A stretch of 21,140 nt of DNA from CAZTQN01 sp964615765 (GCA_964615765.1 CAZTQN010000052.1:1-21140); one strand, 5' to 3'. Positions 6,877 to 14,958 are shown, counted from the first letter of the stretch. Numbers and translations: made by a program. The notes: a model not told the origin generated them from the letters alone.

Positions 6877-6962
6877 CGGCCCGAAGTGGGCCCGGATGTG
6901 GGCGTGGACGCGGGCGGCCGGGCGGTGTGGTGTTGGCAGGCGTGAAGAGCGGGGTGACGCGG

Positions 6963-8573
6963 ATGCTGCGAGGGCTGGTGCGTGTGCTTGAGCGTCGCGA
7001 GACGGTGTGGGCCGCGGGCGCGGTGGGCGTGAGCGCGGGGCTGGTGGCGCTGGTGACGGTGGCGGGGGGATGGGGAGGGTGGAACGTGGGGCCGCGGGCG
7101 GCGCTGGGGCAGGGGCCGGCGGGGACGAGCACGAGTGCTGCGACGGCGCGTGCCGCGAACACGAACGCGGCGGCGTCGCTGCGTACGAGCGCCGGGCCCA
7201 AGACGGTTGAGCCGGCGGGCGCTGGGCGGAGCACGGCCCCGGTGCCGACTGGGCCGACGGGTCCGGTGCAAGGACCAACGCAAAGTCCAGCTGTCGGGCC
7301 CATCGCCCCGAGTCCGGCGGTTGGTGCGGCGGCCACGCCGGCGAGCGCGGCGGGCGGGGACATTCGGGTACGCGTGCTGGCGGGTGTGAACGGGGTGGAG
7401 ATCGCGTCGGCGTCGGGGTTGATGGTGGCGCACTCGGGCGGCGCGGGCGTGACGCGGGTCGAGCCCCGGGTGACGGTGGTGCTGGACGCGTACGGCTGGC
7501 TGGTGGCGGGGCGCGCTGGTGCTGCGGGGCAGGGCGCAGCGGGGCAGGGGGCGGCGGGCGGGGCGGAGGGGGACCACGGGCTTCGGTACCCGGGCGGCGG
7601 GGCGGTGACGCTCACGCCCGTGCGCGTGCAGGACGGGATCACGGTCAACGGGTCGCTCCTGCCGGGGCGGGTGCGGCTGGCGGCGCGGTCCGACATGGGG
7701 CTGAGCACGTTCGACGTGATCGAGATCGTGCCGATCGAGGACTACCTGCCGGGCGTGGTCGCGAAGGAGATGTTCCCGGGGTGGCCGCTGGAGGCGTACA
7801 AGGTGCAGGCGGTGTGCGCGCGGAGTTACGCGGTGCAGGAGCGTGACCGGAGCGTGGCGAAGGGGCAGGCGTTTGATGTGGAAGCGGGGGAGATGGACCA
7901 GGCGTATCTGGGTGTGACGAGCAACGCCGCGGCGATCGAGGCGGTGCGCGCGACGCGGGGCGAGGTGCTGACGGTCAACGGGCGGGTGCTGCGGGCGTAC
8001 TACTCAAGCACGTGCGGCGGGCGGGCCGGGTCGGCGAAGGACACGTGGCCGTTCGGCCCGGGGTGGGAGTTCAACCTGGACGGGCCGATTCAAGGGGCGC
8101 CGCGCGAGCACGCGTGCGACGACGCGCCGCTATACCGCTGGGAAGTGCACCGCGATCGGAAGGAGACGGTGGCGCGCTTGCGGGCCTTCGGGCAGCAGCG
8201 GCAGTTCATGATCCGGCAGATCCGCGATATCGCGAGCGTGGAGATGATCGAGAGCAACGGCGTCGGGCGGCCTGCGCGGTTCAAGATCATCGAGCCCGGC
8301 GGGCGGTGGTTCATGCTCAGCGGGGAAGAACTGCGCTTGGCGTTCAACACGCAGGTGCCGGGGACGGAGGTCATCGAGCGGCGCAACCGCGTCAGTTCCA
8401 GCGACATCGACGTGCGCGTGCGCGGGGACGAGGTGGTGGTCGTCGGGCGCGGCTTCGGGCACGGGGTGGGGATGTGCCAGTATTGTGCGCGCGGGTTCGC
8501 CGCCCGGGGCGAGGATTGGCGGACGATGCTCAGGCGGTTCTACCCCGGCGCGACGATCGAGAAGCGCTGGTAG
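6963..8573 (+). CDS. SpoIID/LytB-type peptidoglycan lytic transglycosylase
   Basis: SpoIID-family enzymes cleave glycan strands lacking stem peptides. From ATG 6963 the protein has 536 residues: a TM anchor (about 15-40), a low-complexity Ala/Pro/Thr linker, then the SpoIID domain from about residue 135. I-E-D-Y-L-P-G-V-V-A-K-E-M contains Glu269, at the place of the catalytic Glu. Y-Y-S-S-T-C-G-G contains Cys351, and G-H-G-V-G-M-C-Q-Y contains His500; both match conserved family positions. A Gly-Ala-Ala-Gly-Gln repeat occurs inside the domain near residue 190. The product should face the periplasm, attached to the inner membrane. The start is uncertain: in-frame GTG codons lie upstream and no strong ribosome site marks any, but the ATG gives the most natural membrane anchor. 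It is transcribed away from the ricT-lepB run. Confidence 0.85.
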   Translation: MLRGLVRVLERRETVWAAGAVGVSAGLVALVTVAGGWGGWNVGPRAALGQGPAGTSTSAATARAANTNAAASLRTSAGPKTVEPAGAGRSTAPVPTGPTGPVQGPTQSPAVGPIAPSPAVGAAATPASAAGGDIRVRVLAGVNGVEIASASGLMVAHSGGAGVTRVEPRVTVVLDAYGWLVAGRAGAAGQGAAGQGAAGGAEGDHGLRYPGGGAVTLTPVRVQDGITVNGSLLPGRVRLAARSDMGLSTFDVIEIVPIEDYLPGVVAKEMFPGWPLEAYKVQAVCARSYAVQERDRSVAKGQAFDVEAGEMDQAYLGVTSNAAAIEAVRATRGEVLTVNGRVLRAYYSSTCGGRAGSAKDTWPFGPGWEFNLDGPIQGAPREHACDDAPLYRWEVHRDRKETVARLRAFGQQRQFMIRQIRDIASVEMIESNGVGRPARFKIIEPGGRWFMLSGEELRLAFNTQVPGTEVIERRNRVSSSDIDVRVRGDEVVVVGRGFGHGVGMCQYCARGFAARGEDWRTMLRRFYPGATIEKRW

Positions 8574-8579
8574 GGGGGG

Positions 8580-8590
8580 CAGGGGCGAGG
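8580..8590 (+). repeat. CAGGGGCGAGG element
   Basis: An 11-mer shared with 5639-5649 and (inverted) 20042-20052. Here it is followed by diverged GAGGGG(T/A)TAG units up to about 8612, filling the gap between two convergent genes. Confidence 0.5.
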
Positions 8591-8621
8591 GGTTAGAGGC
8601 GAGGGGATAGGGGGTGGATGG

Positions 8622-8642
8622 GGGGCTTGCCTTTAGAGCCCC
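8622..8642. terminator. Possible bidirectional hairpin between convergent genes
   Basis: GGGGCT (8622-8627) pairs perfectly with AGCCCC (8637-8642) around a 9-base loop that includes the EVE stop codon. There is no T-tract on either side, so termination is only suggested by position. Confidence 0.28.
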
Positions 8643-9058
8643 GCCATGGCGCGGATGGCGGCGTCGAGTTCCGGCGGCACGGGCATGACGCTCAGGCGGC
8701 TTTGCTTGATGAGCGCGAAGTCGGCGAAGCGGGTGTCGGCCTTCAGGGCGGCGAGCGGGACGGGGAGCGTGGCCCATTTGACGGGCTTGAGGTCGATCAC
8801 GGCGAAGCGCGGCAGGCCGGTCTCGGTCCGCCCGGGCTTGTCGGGGTCTTCGTACGGGTTCGAGGTGAAGCGGGCCAAGCCAACGATGGCGCGCTGGTCG
8901 GCGGTGTGATAGATGAAGGCGTAATCGTTCTTGCGGGCCGAGCGCAGGTGGGCGAGGGCGGCGGGGTTGGCTACGCCCGTCCAGGTGGTGGCGCGGTCGC
9001 GGATGAGGTCGTCGAAGCTGTACTCCGACGGCTCGGTTTTGAGGAGAAAGGTCCGCAT
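8633..9058 (-). CDS. EVE-domain (PUA-like fold) protein
   Basis: This 141-residue protein is essentially one EVE domain, a PUA-like fold that binds modified bases in some members. The opening L-L-K-T-E-P-S-E-Y-S-F-D-D-L is the family hallmark. It is followed by T-W-T-G-V-A-N-P-A-A-L-A-H-L-R, D-Y-A-F-I-Y-H-T, and I-V-G-L-A-R with D-P on the next strand. It resembles the stand-alone thymocyte nuclear protein 1 type in length and order. A physiological ligand is not established for most bacterial members. There is no ribosome site, but TACCCT lies 5 bases before the ATG, consistent with leaderless expression. It is monocistronic and no restriction or modification gene is next to it. Confidence 0.88.
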   Translation of the reverse strand: MRTFLLKTEPSEYSFDDLIRDRATTWTGVANPAALAHLRSARKNDYAFIYHTADQRAIVGLARFTSNPYEDPDKPGRTETGLPRFAVIDLKPVKWATLPVPLAALKADTRFADFALIKQSRLSVMPVPPELDAAIRAMAGL

Positions 9059-9063
9059 AACGG

Positions 9064-9069
9064 AGGGTA
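9064..9069 (-). promoter_or_regulatory. TACCCT -10-like element, leaderless start
   Basis: On the minus strand TACCCT is followed by CCGTT and then the ATG of the EVE gene. Distance and hexamer are identical to those before the gene at 6701. The short spacing would place the transcription start at the initiation codon. Confidence 0.42.
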
Positions 9070-9243
9070 TGGGTTGGGCGCGGGCCCGGATGAGGGCGGG
9101 TGAGCGGTGTTGGTGGAGAGGGTGCGCGGGGCGGGCGAGCGCTGGGCGAGGTTGGCGTGAAGGCGGGGTGGGTAAGGACCGATACCGAGCGAGCGCGGCG
9201 GCCTGGGGGCCGGGCGCGGTGAGTTTCCAGACCCGGAGCGGAC

Positions 9244-12135
9244 ATGAGCATGCACGCGCACGGCAGCGAGCCGAATGAAAGCCCGCAGGCGGAGACGAGC
9301 GGCGGTGCGGGGACGGGTCAGGACCCGTTGTCGGTGTTCGCAGATCTGGAGTCGCGGATCGCGGCGATGAAGAAGGCGCACGAGGCGTCGGCGGCGCGCG
9401 AGGGGGCGCTGCGCGCGCGTGAGGAAGAGATCGCGCGGCGTGAGCAGGAAGCGCGGACGCGCGCGGAGGCCGTCAGCGGGCAGGAGAGCAAGCTGGCGGA
9501 ACTCGGTCTGCAACTGAAGGCGGCCCAGCAGGAACTGGCGGCGCGGCAGGAAGAGATGCGGGCGTCGCAGGAGCGGATCAACGCGGCCTTGGCGGAACTC
9601 GCCGAGCAGCGGCGCAACGCGCAAACGGAGCGGGACGACGCGGAGCAGAAGGCGCGCGCGGCGCGGGATGTCGCGGATGCCGAGGCGCGGGCCCGGCGCG
9701 AGCGCGAGGACCGGGCCGCCGCGGACACGCGGGCCGAGCAGGCGCGGGCGGCGGAAGAGCGCGCGGCGCGGCTGGCGGACTTCGAGAAGCGGCTGAGCCT
9801 GCGCGAGCAGCAGCTGCAGCAGCGTGAGGCCACGCTGAAGGAGCAGGACAAGGCGCTGAAGGATCTGTCGGCGCAGATGCAGGGGATCGAGACGGGGCTG
9901 GACACGCGCGACGCCGCGGTCGCCGAGCGCGAGGCGAAGGTCACCGAGCGCGAGAAGTGGTTGGTGGAGCTCGAGGCGTCGGTGACGCGCCGGCAGGGGC
10001 AGATCGAGGCGGCGGGGGCGGCGGCGGCGGCGCTGGAGCAGGAAGTCACGTCGCGCGACGAAGCGCTCGCGCAGAAGCAGGCCGAGCTTGAGGCCCGCGA
10101 GAAGGCGCTGGCGGAGATGGAAGCGCAAGCCGCGGAGATGCGCCGGCAGCGCGAGGAACTGGACCAGCGTGCCGCGGAGGTGCGCGAAGGTCTGGCGCAC
10201 GTCGAACGCGAGCGGGCGGCGCTGATGGAGCGGGAGCGGGCCCTGGCGGCCCGGGCCCCGACGGAAGAAACCAGCGCGATCTTCGCCGGGCGCGTCGAGG
10301 ACTTGCAGATCAAGCTGGGCGAGGCGTCCTCGGCCCGGGCGGCGCTGGAGCAGAAGCTCGAAGCGGCGGACCGGCAGCTCGAGGAGCTCGGCGGGCTGGT
10401 GGCGGAACTGGAGACGCGCCCGACGGCGGAGCAGATCGCGGCTCTCGAAGCGGCGGTCGCGGCGGCGAAGCGCGAGGCCGAGGCGCATCGGGCCCAGGGC
10501 GAGACGTATCGCACGCAGGCCGAGCAGCTCAAGGTGCGCACGGAAGAGCTCGGCAAGCAGGCCGCGGAGGCGGGGCAGATCGAGGGCCTGCTGGAAGAGT
10601 CGGACCGGCTGAAGCGGGAGTTGGGCAAGCGGGACGAGGCGATCGCGCAGCGGGAGCGGGCGCTGAGCGAGCGCACGGCGGAACTGGAGCGGCAGCGGGC
10701 GCAGGCGGAGCGGGCGGCGAAGGACGCCGCGGCCCGCGCGGCGGAACTGGCGGAGATCAAGGGGCTCGCCGCGTCGCGCGAGGCGGAGGCGTCGTCGCTG
10801 CGGGAAGAGGTCGAGCGGCTCAAGGGCCTGCTGGCGGAGCGCGTCGAGACGCCGACAGTCGCGGACGACGGCGAGCAGGCGGCGGCGGTCGAGGAACTGC
10901 GGTCGCGCCTGGCGGAAACGGAATCGCGATTGGCAGACGCCGAGGCGCGGGCGGCGGCCGCCGAGGCCCGGGCCGCGGAGGCCAAGAGCGGCGACGCCGG
11001 CGAGGACGCCGCGGCCCTCACGCAGGAGATCGACAAGCGCGACCAGGCGATCGGGCTGCTCAAGCAGCGGCTGGAGCGGCTGCAGGAGCAGACGGCGTCG
11101 GTCAATCAGAAGTTCCAGGACGCGCAGCAGCGCGCGTCGGAACTGGAGCGGGAACTCAGCGCGGCTCGCAACGGCGAGACCGACGGCGCCCGCGGCGCGC
11201 AGGAAGCCCGGGCCCGCGCGGCGCTGCGTCAGGAGCGGCTGCGCGTGTACAAGCAGCTCTTGCAGGTGCAGGCCCGCAAGATCGTCGCGGCTCAGGCCGC
11301 CATCCAGAAGCGGCACACCGACTGCGAGCAGATCCTGTCGCAGCGGGCGCGATTGGCGGCGGTGGCGGAGGACCTGGCGCGGCGGGAGAAGAAGTCGTCG
11401 TCGAACAAGTCGCGCACGGGCAGCGCTGCTCTGGTGGCGTACACCATCGCGTCCGTCGGGCTGCTGGCCGGGCTGTCTTGGGAAGTCAGCAAGCGGATCT
11501 GGCCCGGCGTGTACACGGCCCGCGCGGTCGTGGAGATGGACGCGAAGGGGCGCCGGCTGTCGCCGGAAGAAGTGGTCGCCTGGCAGAAGGATGCCGAGGC
11601 GTTGGTGAAGGATCCGCGCCTGATGGAACTGGCGGGCGAGCGCATGAAGCGGCGCGGGCTGGAGAGCCTGGGGAGTGCGGCGGACGTGCGCTCGATGCTC
11701 GAGACGCGGATGTACACGCAGTCGTCGCAGCCGGGCAAGCTGGAACTGGAACTGCGCGGCGAGGGTCAGCACCGGACGGAGACGGAGTTGGACACGTTCG
11801 TGACGTCGCTGAAGTCGCTGGCGGATCAGTCGCGGCGCGAGCGTGCCGGCGATCTTGGGCTGAGCATCGCGCAGCCCAGCACCGTGTCCGCCGAGCCGCT
11901 GCTGGACAAGCGGATCGTGCAAGCCGGGATGGTGTTCGGCGGCGGGCTGACGGTGTTCGCCGGGCTTGGGCTGTTGGTGTTCATGCGGCTGAGCGCGGCG
12001 AAGCGCGCGTTCGACGCGAAGCAGATTACGGATCAGGCGCTCGCCGAGGTGGATTGGAACGCGCTGGAAGCGAGCTACAAGCGCGCGTCGACCGCGGCGA
12101 AGGGCGAGGGCGCGGAGGAACGGAAGGCGGCGTGA
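9244..12135 (+). CDS. Giant coiled-coil protein with C-terminal Wzz-like module
   Basis: This 963-residue protein begins with a short polar segment, then an uninterrupted Ala/Arg/Glu/Gln coiled coil of about residues 30-720, without signal peptide. A TM helix follows at 728-748 (A-A-L-V-A-Y-T-I-A-S-V-G-L-L-A-G-L). Next comes an exported domain of about 150 residues and a second TM helix near 895-915. The exported part looks like a chain-length-determinant (Wzz) domain: Y-T-A-R-A-V-V-E-M-D just after TM1, and L-E-L-E-L-R-G-E-G before an A/T-type helix. S-I-A-Q-P-S-T-V-S-A-E-P-L-L-D-K-R then leads into TM2. About 40 residues return to the cytoplasm. It may organise or measure an exported polymer from inside the cell. 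GGAG (9235-9238) lies 5 bases before the ATG. A sugar-type aminotransferase gene follows after 264 bases. Large numbers of GC-rich antisense ORFs here are shadows. Confidence 0.82.
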   Translation: MSMHAHGSEPNESPQAETSGGAGTGQDPLSVFADLESRIAAMKKAHEASAAREGALRAREEEIARREQEARTRAEAVSGQESKLAELGLQLKAAQQELAARQEEMRASQERINAALAELAEQRRNAQTERDDAEQKARAARDVADAEARARREREDRAAADTRAEQARAAEERAARLADFEKRLSLREQQLQQREATLKEQDKALKDLSAQMQGIETGLDTRDAAVAEREAKVTEREKWLVELEASVTRRQGQIEAAGAAAAALEQEVTSRDEALAQKQAELEAREKALAEMEAQAAEMRRQREELDQRAAEVREGLAHVERERAALMERERALAARAPTEETSAIFAGRVEDLQIKLGEASSARAALEQKLEAADRQLEELGGLVAELETRPTAEQIAALEAAVAAAKREAEAHRAQGETYRTQAEQLKVRTEELGKQAAEAGQIEGLLEESDRLKRELGKRDEAIAQRERALSERTAELERQRAQAERAAKDAAARAAELAEIKGLAASREAEASSLREEVERLKGLLAERVETPTVADDGEQAAAVEELRSRLAETESRLADAEARAAAAEARAAEAKSGDAGEDAAALTQEIDKRDQAIGLLKQRLERLQEQTASVNQKFQDAQQRASELERELSAARNGETDGARGAQEARARAALRQERLRVYKQLLQVQARKIVAAQAAIQKRHTDCEQILSQRARLAAVAEDLARREKKSSSNKSRTGSAALVAYTIASVGLLAGLSWEVSKRIWPGVYTARAVVEMDAKGRRLSPEEVVAWQKDAEALVKDPRLMELAGERMKRRGLESLGSAADVRSMLETRMYTQSSQPGKLELELRGEGQHRTETELDTFVTSLKSLADQSRRERAGDLGLSIAQPSTVSAEPLLDKRIVQAGMVFGGGLTVFAGLGLLVFMRLSAAKRAFDAKQITDQALAEVDWNALEASYKRASTAAKGEGAEERKAA

Positions 12136-12144
12136 CTCGGGGGG

Positions 12145-12205
12145 ACGGGATTCGGGAAGCGGGAAGCGGGAAGCGGGATTCGGGACTCGGGATTCGGGAA
12201 GCGGC
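12145..12205 (+). repeat. GGGAAGC 7-mer repeat, copy 2
   Basis: The first 33 bases equal 4011-4043 exactly (three GGGAAGC units after GACGGGATTC). Three more diverged GGGATTC/GGGACTC-type units continue to about 12205. It begins 10 bases after the stop of the coiled-coil gene. Confidence 0.75.
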
Positions 12206-12248
12206 GAGGCGCGTGAGCGATTCGCTCATCGTCACCGCTTCGCACGTT

Positions 12249-12304
12249 GCCACTTTGCCACTCCGCCACTCCGCCACTTCGCCACTTCGCCACTTCGCCA
12301 CTTC
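12249..12304 (+). repeat. 8-base tandem repeat (GCCACTTC), copy 1
   Basis: Seven contiguous 8-base units: GCCACTTT, two GCCACTCC, four GCCACTTC. An inverted array at 21092-21130 has the same unit order (TTT, TCC, then TTC), so both derive from one parent array. There are no spacers, so this is not CRISPR. Confidence 0.8.
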
Positions 12305-12356
12305 ACGTCAAAGTCCCACGGGAAAGTCCCGGGCTCTCGCGTGGAAGCGTGCGACC

Positions 12357-12362
12357 TACACT
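12357..12362 (+). promoter_or_regulatory. Possible -10 of the aminotransferase gene
   Basis: TACACT fits TAnnnT and would start a transcript near 12369, giving a leader of about 30 bases that contains AGGAG (12387-12391). No clear -35 is seen. It lies just after the two repeat arrays. Confidence 0.33.
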
Positions 12363-12399
12363 GGCTGGCGAAGGCGGCGGGTGTTCAGGAGCGCAGGGA

Positions 12400-13602
12400 A
12401 TGACCACGATGGCGTCGGCGGGCGTGACGGGTTCGCAGTCCAAGCCGCAAGATCGCCTGGCCGTGCAGGGGGGGACGCCGGTGTGCGCCACGCCGATCCC
12501 GTTCATGCACACGGCCCTGACTCCGGCGGACATTGACGCCGCGACCGCCGTGCTCAAGTCGGGCATGCTGCGGGCGGCGAAGAAGTGCGAGGAACTGGAA
12601 GCGCGCCTGGCGGCGGCGTCGAACGCGAAGCACGCGATGACGTGCGCCAACGGGACGTGCGCGCTGCAGCTCGCGTATGAGCCGCTGTTCGAGCGCGGCG
12701 ACGACGTGCTGGTGCCCGCGTGGTCGTACATCGCGACGGTGAGCATGGTGGTGGCCCGCGGGGCCCGTCCGGTGTTCGTCGACGCGGACGAGAAGACGAT
12801 GCAGATCGACGTGGCGGACCTGGCGCGGAAGGTCACGCCGCGGACGCGCGCCATCGCCGCGACGCACCTGTACGGGTGCCCGGTGGATATCGACGGCGTG
12901 CAGGCCGTCGCCGCCAAGCACGGGCTGAAGGTGATCTACGACGCCGCCCAGGCGCACCTGGCGACGTACAAGGGCAAGGGGATCGGCGCGTTCGGCGACG
13001 CGGTGACGTACTCGTTCTACGCGACCAAGAACCTCGGCACGGGCGAGGGCGGCGCGATCACGTGCAACGACGACGCGCTGGCGCGGCAGATCAAGCTGCT
13101 GCGCTCGCACGGCGAGACGGACAAGTACCTGCACGAGCAGGTCGGGTACAACTACCGGATGAACGACATCACCGGCGCGATCGGGTGCAGCAAGCTCGAT
13201 CGCCTGGACGCCGAGACCAAGGCGCGGCGTGCGGTGGCGAAGAAGTACGACGCGCTGATCGGTCAGATCGACGGGCTGACGATCCCGGGCACGACGCCGG
13301 GGGCCGAGCCGGTGTATCACCTGTACGTGGTGCGGCTGAACCCGGCGGCGGTGCGGTGTACGCGCGACGAGTTCTGCGACGCGCTGAAGGGCGAGGGCGT
13401 GCCGACGGCGATCCACTACCCGCGCTCGCTGTCGCGCCAGCCGGCGTTCAAGGCGTTCGCGGACGAGCAGGGGCACGCGCCGGTCGCGGACGGGCTGTCG
13501 GCGAAGGTGTTCGCGCTGCCGATGCACCACATGCTGAGCGACGAGCAGATCGGGCGCGTGGGCGAGGCGCTGGCGAAGGTGATGCGGGCGATGCGGCGGT
13601 AA
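12400..13602 (+). CDS. DegT/DnrJ/EryC1/StrS-family PLP aminotransferase
   Basis: A 400-residue fold-type-I aminotransferase of the family that transfers amino groups onto nucleotide-activated keto-sugars. The PLP-binding Lys210 is in Y-S-F-Y-A-T-K-N-L-G-T-G-E-G-G. The Asp that contacts the PLP ring nitrogen is in V-I-Y-D-A-A-Q-A-H-L-A. Other family marks are C-A-N-G-T-C-A-L, V-P-A-W-S-Y-I-A-T, and G-Y-N-Y-R-M-N-D-I. Ribosome site AGGAG (12387-12391) lies 8 bases before ATG 12400; upstream in-frame codons only read through repeat DNA. Family members also make amino-cyclitols and aromatic amines, so the substrate is open. The preceding coiled-coil/Wzz-like gene suggests polysaccharide or glycan modification. 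Confidence 0.88.
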   Translation: MTTMASAGVTGSQSKPQDRLAVQGGTPVCATPIPFMHTALTPADIDAATAVLKSGMLRAAKKCEELEARLAAASNAKHAMTCANGTCALQLAYEPLFERGDDVLVPAWSYIATVSMVVARGARPVFVDADEKTMQIDVADLARKVTPRTRAIAATHLYGCPVDIDGVQAVAAKHGLKVIYDAAQAHLATYKGKGIGAFGDAVTYSFYATKNLGTGEGGAITCNDDALARQIKLLRSHGETDKYLHEQVGYNYRMNDITGAIGCSKLDRLDAETKARRAVAKKYDALIGQIDGLTIPGTTPGAEPVYHLYVVRLNPAAVRCTRDEFCDALKGEGVPTAIHYPRSLSRQPAFKAFADEQGHAPVADGLSAKVFALPMHHMLSDEQIGRVGEALAKVMRAMRR

Positions 13603-13620
13603 GTCCGGGGGCGGGGGGGA

Positions 13621-13665
13621 GCCGTCCACGGAGGGCTTGGAGGGTGCACGGAGGGCTCGGAGGGG
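13621..13665 (+). repeat. GCCGTCCACGGAG repeat, copy 1
   Basis: GCCGTCCACGGAG (13621-13633) is followed by further CACGGAG/CTCGGAG units. The 13-mer, with A or G at position 10, recurs at 13989, 18142 and inverted at 18367. All four are in spacers. Confidence 0.7.
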
Positions 13666-13707
13666 CTAGGGGGTCTTGGTGCGTTCGAAGTTGGGCGGGG
13701 GACGTCG

Positions 13708-13713
13708 TATGCT
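13708..13713 (+). promoter_or_regulatory. TATGCT -10 element, leaderless start
   Basis: TATGCT ends 6 bases before ATG 13720, so the transcript would begin at the ATG. The hexamer is identical to the -10 proposed at 210-215. TTCGAA (13684-13689) at 18 bases is a poor -35. Confidence 0.42.
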
Positions 13714-13719
13714 TGGGCC

Positions 13720-13980
13720 ATGGTGGCCAGTGGAACATCGTTGAGCGGGTACTCGGCCGGGCAGCGCGTGCGTGTGACGCAGCAGGTGCCGCGGCTGAGC
13801 GGGAACATGTCGATCACGATCGAAGGTGTGATCGTGCGGTTCGGTCAGCAGAAGACCGGGTCGTGGTTTGCGCACAGCAAGGACGACAAGCTGTGGCTCG
13901 ATCGGCTGGAAATCCGGCGCGATGACGGCGAGATGGTGACGATGAACCTCGACCGCAACACGCGGGTGGAGGCGGTGTAG
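13720..13980 (+). CDS. Small beta-rich protein of unknown function
   Basis: This 86-residue protein has alternating strands typical of a small beta barrel: G-Q-R-V-R-V-T-Q-Q-V, I-T-I-E-G-V-I-V-R-F-G-Q-Q and a final M-V-T-M-N-L-D-R-N-T-R-V. It contains no TM or signal sequence, so it should be cytoplasmic. The shape is like SH3-type or S1/Sm-like folds, but I do not recognise a family, and binding of RNA or protein is only a guess. Its reading frame is well supported by natural composition and a clean ATG. No ribosome site precedes it, which fits leaderless translation. It lies between two copies of the GCCGTCCAC[AG]GAG repeat. Confidence 0.65.
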   Translation: MVASGTSLSGYSAGQRVRVTQQVPRLSGNMSITIEGVIVRFGQQKTGSWFAHSKDDKLWLDRLEIRRDDGEMVTMNLDRNTRVEAV

Positions 13981-13988
13981 GAGAACGA

Positions 13989-14062
13989 GCCGTCCACGGA
14001 GGGCTCGGAGCGGGCACGGAGAGCGCGGCGGGGGAAGGGGAGATTTGAACGCGAAGGCGCGA
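13989..14062 (+). repeat. Composite spacer repeat
   Basis: GCCGTCCACGGAG copy 2 (13989-14001) with CACGGAG units is joined to TTGAACGCGAAGGCGCGA (14045-14062). The same two elements, in the same order, occur at 18142 and 18205; the second also occurs inverted at 14913. GCGAAG-type units continue to about 14073. Confidence 0.75.
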
Positions 14063-14098
14063 AGGGGCGAAGGGTGAGGGGGCTTGGGAGGGGTCGCC

Positions 14099-14839
14099 GT
14101 GGGGGGCGAGGGGGCGAAGGATGGGGCGGGCGGAGGGGATGAGCGAGGGGCGCCGCCGTTTGTGCCGCGGTGTGTTGGGTGTGGGTATGACCTGAGCGGG
14201 CTGGCGGACGGCAAGTGTCCGGAGTGTGGGCGGGCGTTTACGTTTGAGCATTTGCGGGCGCGGCAGGCGGACGCGCTGATCCGGGAGGCGATGCCGTTCC
14301 TCTGCGGGACGTGGCTGGTCCCACTGGTCGTTCACGGCTCATATCTTGCGTTCGGCCCGCGGAGCGTTGTGCTGGTGTCGCTGCTCAGCGGATGTTCGCT
14401 GGTGGTGGAAGTGGTCTTGGCCCGGATGGCGCGTCAGAAGCACGGGGACGTCGGGGCCATCGCGGCCTTTGTGCCAGTGATTCACGCGATCGTCGGCGTG
14501 ATCGCCGTAGCGGCAACGGGGCACCTCGTGATGACGGCCTGCGCAGCCCTCGTGGCAGCGATGGTGCATTGGCTGATATTGAGTCCGTTCAAGTCGATGC
14601 TGCGCGTCGAGAACCTGCTCGGAATGGTGAGCATCGCCAGCCTGCTCACGGCGTTCGCGTGGTATCTGATTCACGGAGATGCGGTGCGGCCGGGTAGAAC
14701 GATGGAGATCACCTGGTCGTGCCTTGCGGTTGCGGTAGTCTCCGCGTGCGGGATGTGGGCGGCTCGAAGGCGCGAGTCGAAGGTGAGGTCAACTTCTCCA
14801 CCATCGCCGGGCGGCACACCCGCCCCACCCCAAGTGTGA
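14099..14839 (+). CDS. Zinc-ribbon multi-pass membrane protein
   Basis: This 246-residue protein has an N-terminal zinc ribbon, C25-V-G-C28-G-Y-D-L-S-G-L ... C40-P-E-C43-G-R. Five or six TM helices follow, for instance W-L-V-P-L-V-V and V-V-L-V-S-L-L-S-G. The tail is Ser/Pro-rich. Proteins with this C-x2-C-GYDL-G start are common in planctomycetes but I know no function. GTG 14099 was preferred to the TTG at 14084 because GGGAGG (14086-14091) precedes it closely; GTG 14162, next to the ribbon, is also possible. The gene starts directly after spacer repeats and converges on the DUF3299 gene. Confidence 0.68.
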   Translation: MGGEGAKDGAGGGDERGAPPFVPRCVGCGYDLSGLADGKCPECGRAFTFEHLRARQADALIREAMPFLCGTWLVPLVVHGSYLAFGPRSVVLVSLLSGCSLVVEVVLARMARQKHGDVGAIAAFVPVIHAIVGVIAVAATGHLVMTACAALVAAMVHWLILSPFKSMLRVENLLGMVSIASLLTAFAWYLIHGDAVRPGRTMEITWSCLAVAVVSACGMWAARRRESKVRSTSPPSPGGTPAPPQV

Positions 14840-14868
14840 CAAATCGCGGCGCCATTTGCCGCCGTCTC

Positions 14869-14886
14869 CCGCCGCTTCATCGGCGG
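14869..14886. terminator. Hairpin between convergent genes
   Basis: CCGCCG (14869-14874) pairs perfectly with CGGCGG (14881-14886) over a 6-base loop, in the 119-base gap between convergent genes. A pyrimidine-rich TCTCTTCC follows on the plus strand. A terminator role is plausible but lacks a real T-run. Confidence 0.35.
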
Positions 14887-14912
14887 TCTCTTCCTGGTCG
14901 TTCTTCGCCTCT

Positions 14913-14930
14913 TCGCGCCTTCGCGTTCAA
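14913..14930 (-). repeat. TTGAACGCGAAGGCGCGA repeat, inverted copy
   Basis: Perfect 18-base inverted copy of the elements at 14045-14062 and 18205-18222. It is followed on the minus strand by GCGAAG/AGGCGAAG-type units, and a fragment of the GGGAAGC family lies alongside (about 14936-14956). Confidence 0.75.
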
Positions 14931-14958
14931 TCACGCCGCGAATCCCGCTTCCCGCCGC

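Noticed and set aside
6414..6962. N-terminal extension of the SpoIID-type protein
   Set aside because: It would overlap the gene at 6435-6701 and the divergent spacer, and it translates as Gly/Arg-rich noise.
8633..9058. EVE protein as part of a restriction system
   Set aside because: No nuclease, methylase or helicase gene is adjacent in the window; stand-alone EVE proteins are common.
8971..11922. Minus-strand frame of 983 codons opposite the coiled-coil gene
   Set aside because: Its Arg/Leu-only composition mirrors the Ala/Glu/Arg coiled coil on the plus strand, and no domain is visible; it is a high-GC shadow.
12249..12304. Tandem array as a CRISPR
   Set aside because: Units are 8 bases and contiguous with no spacers.
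12247..12399. N-terminal extension of the aminotransferase
   Set aside because: The extension translates the 8-base repeat array; ATG 12400 has a proper AGGAG site and begins near the usual family N-terminus.
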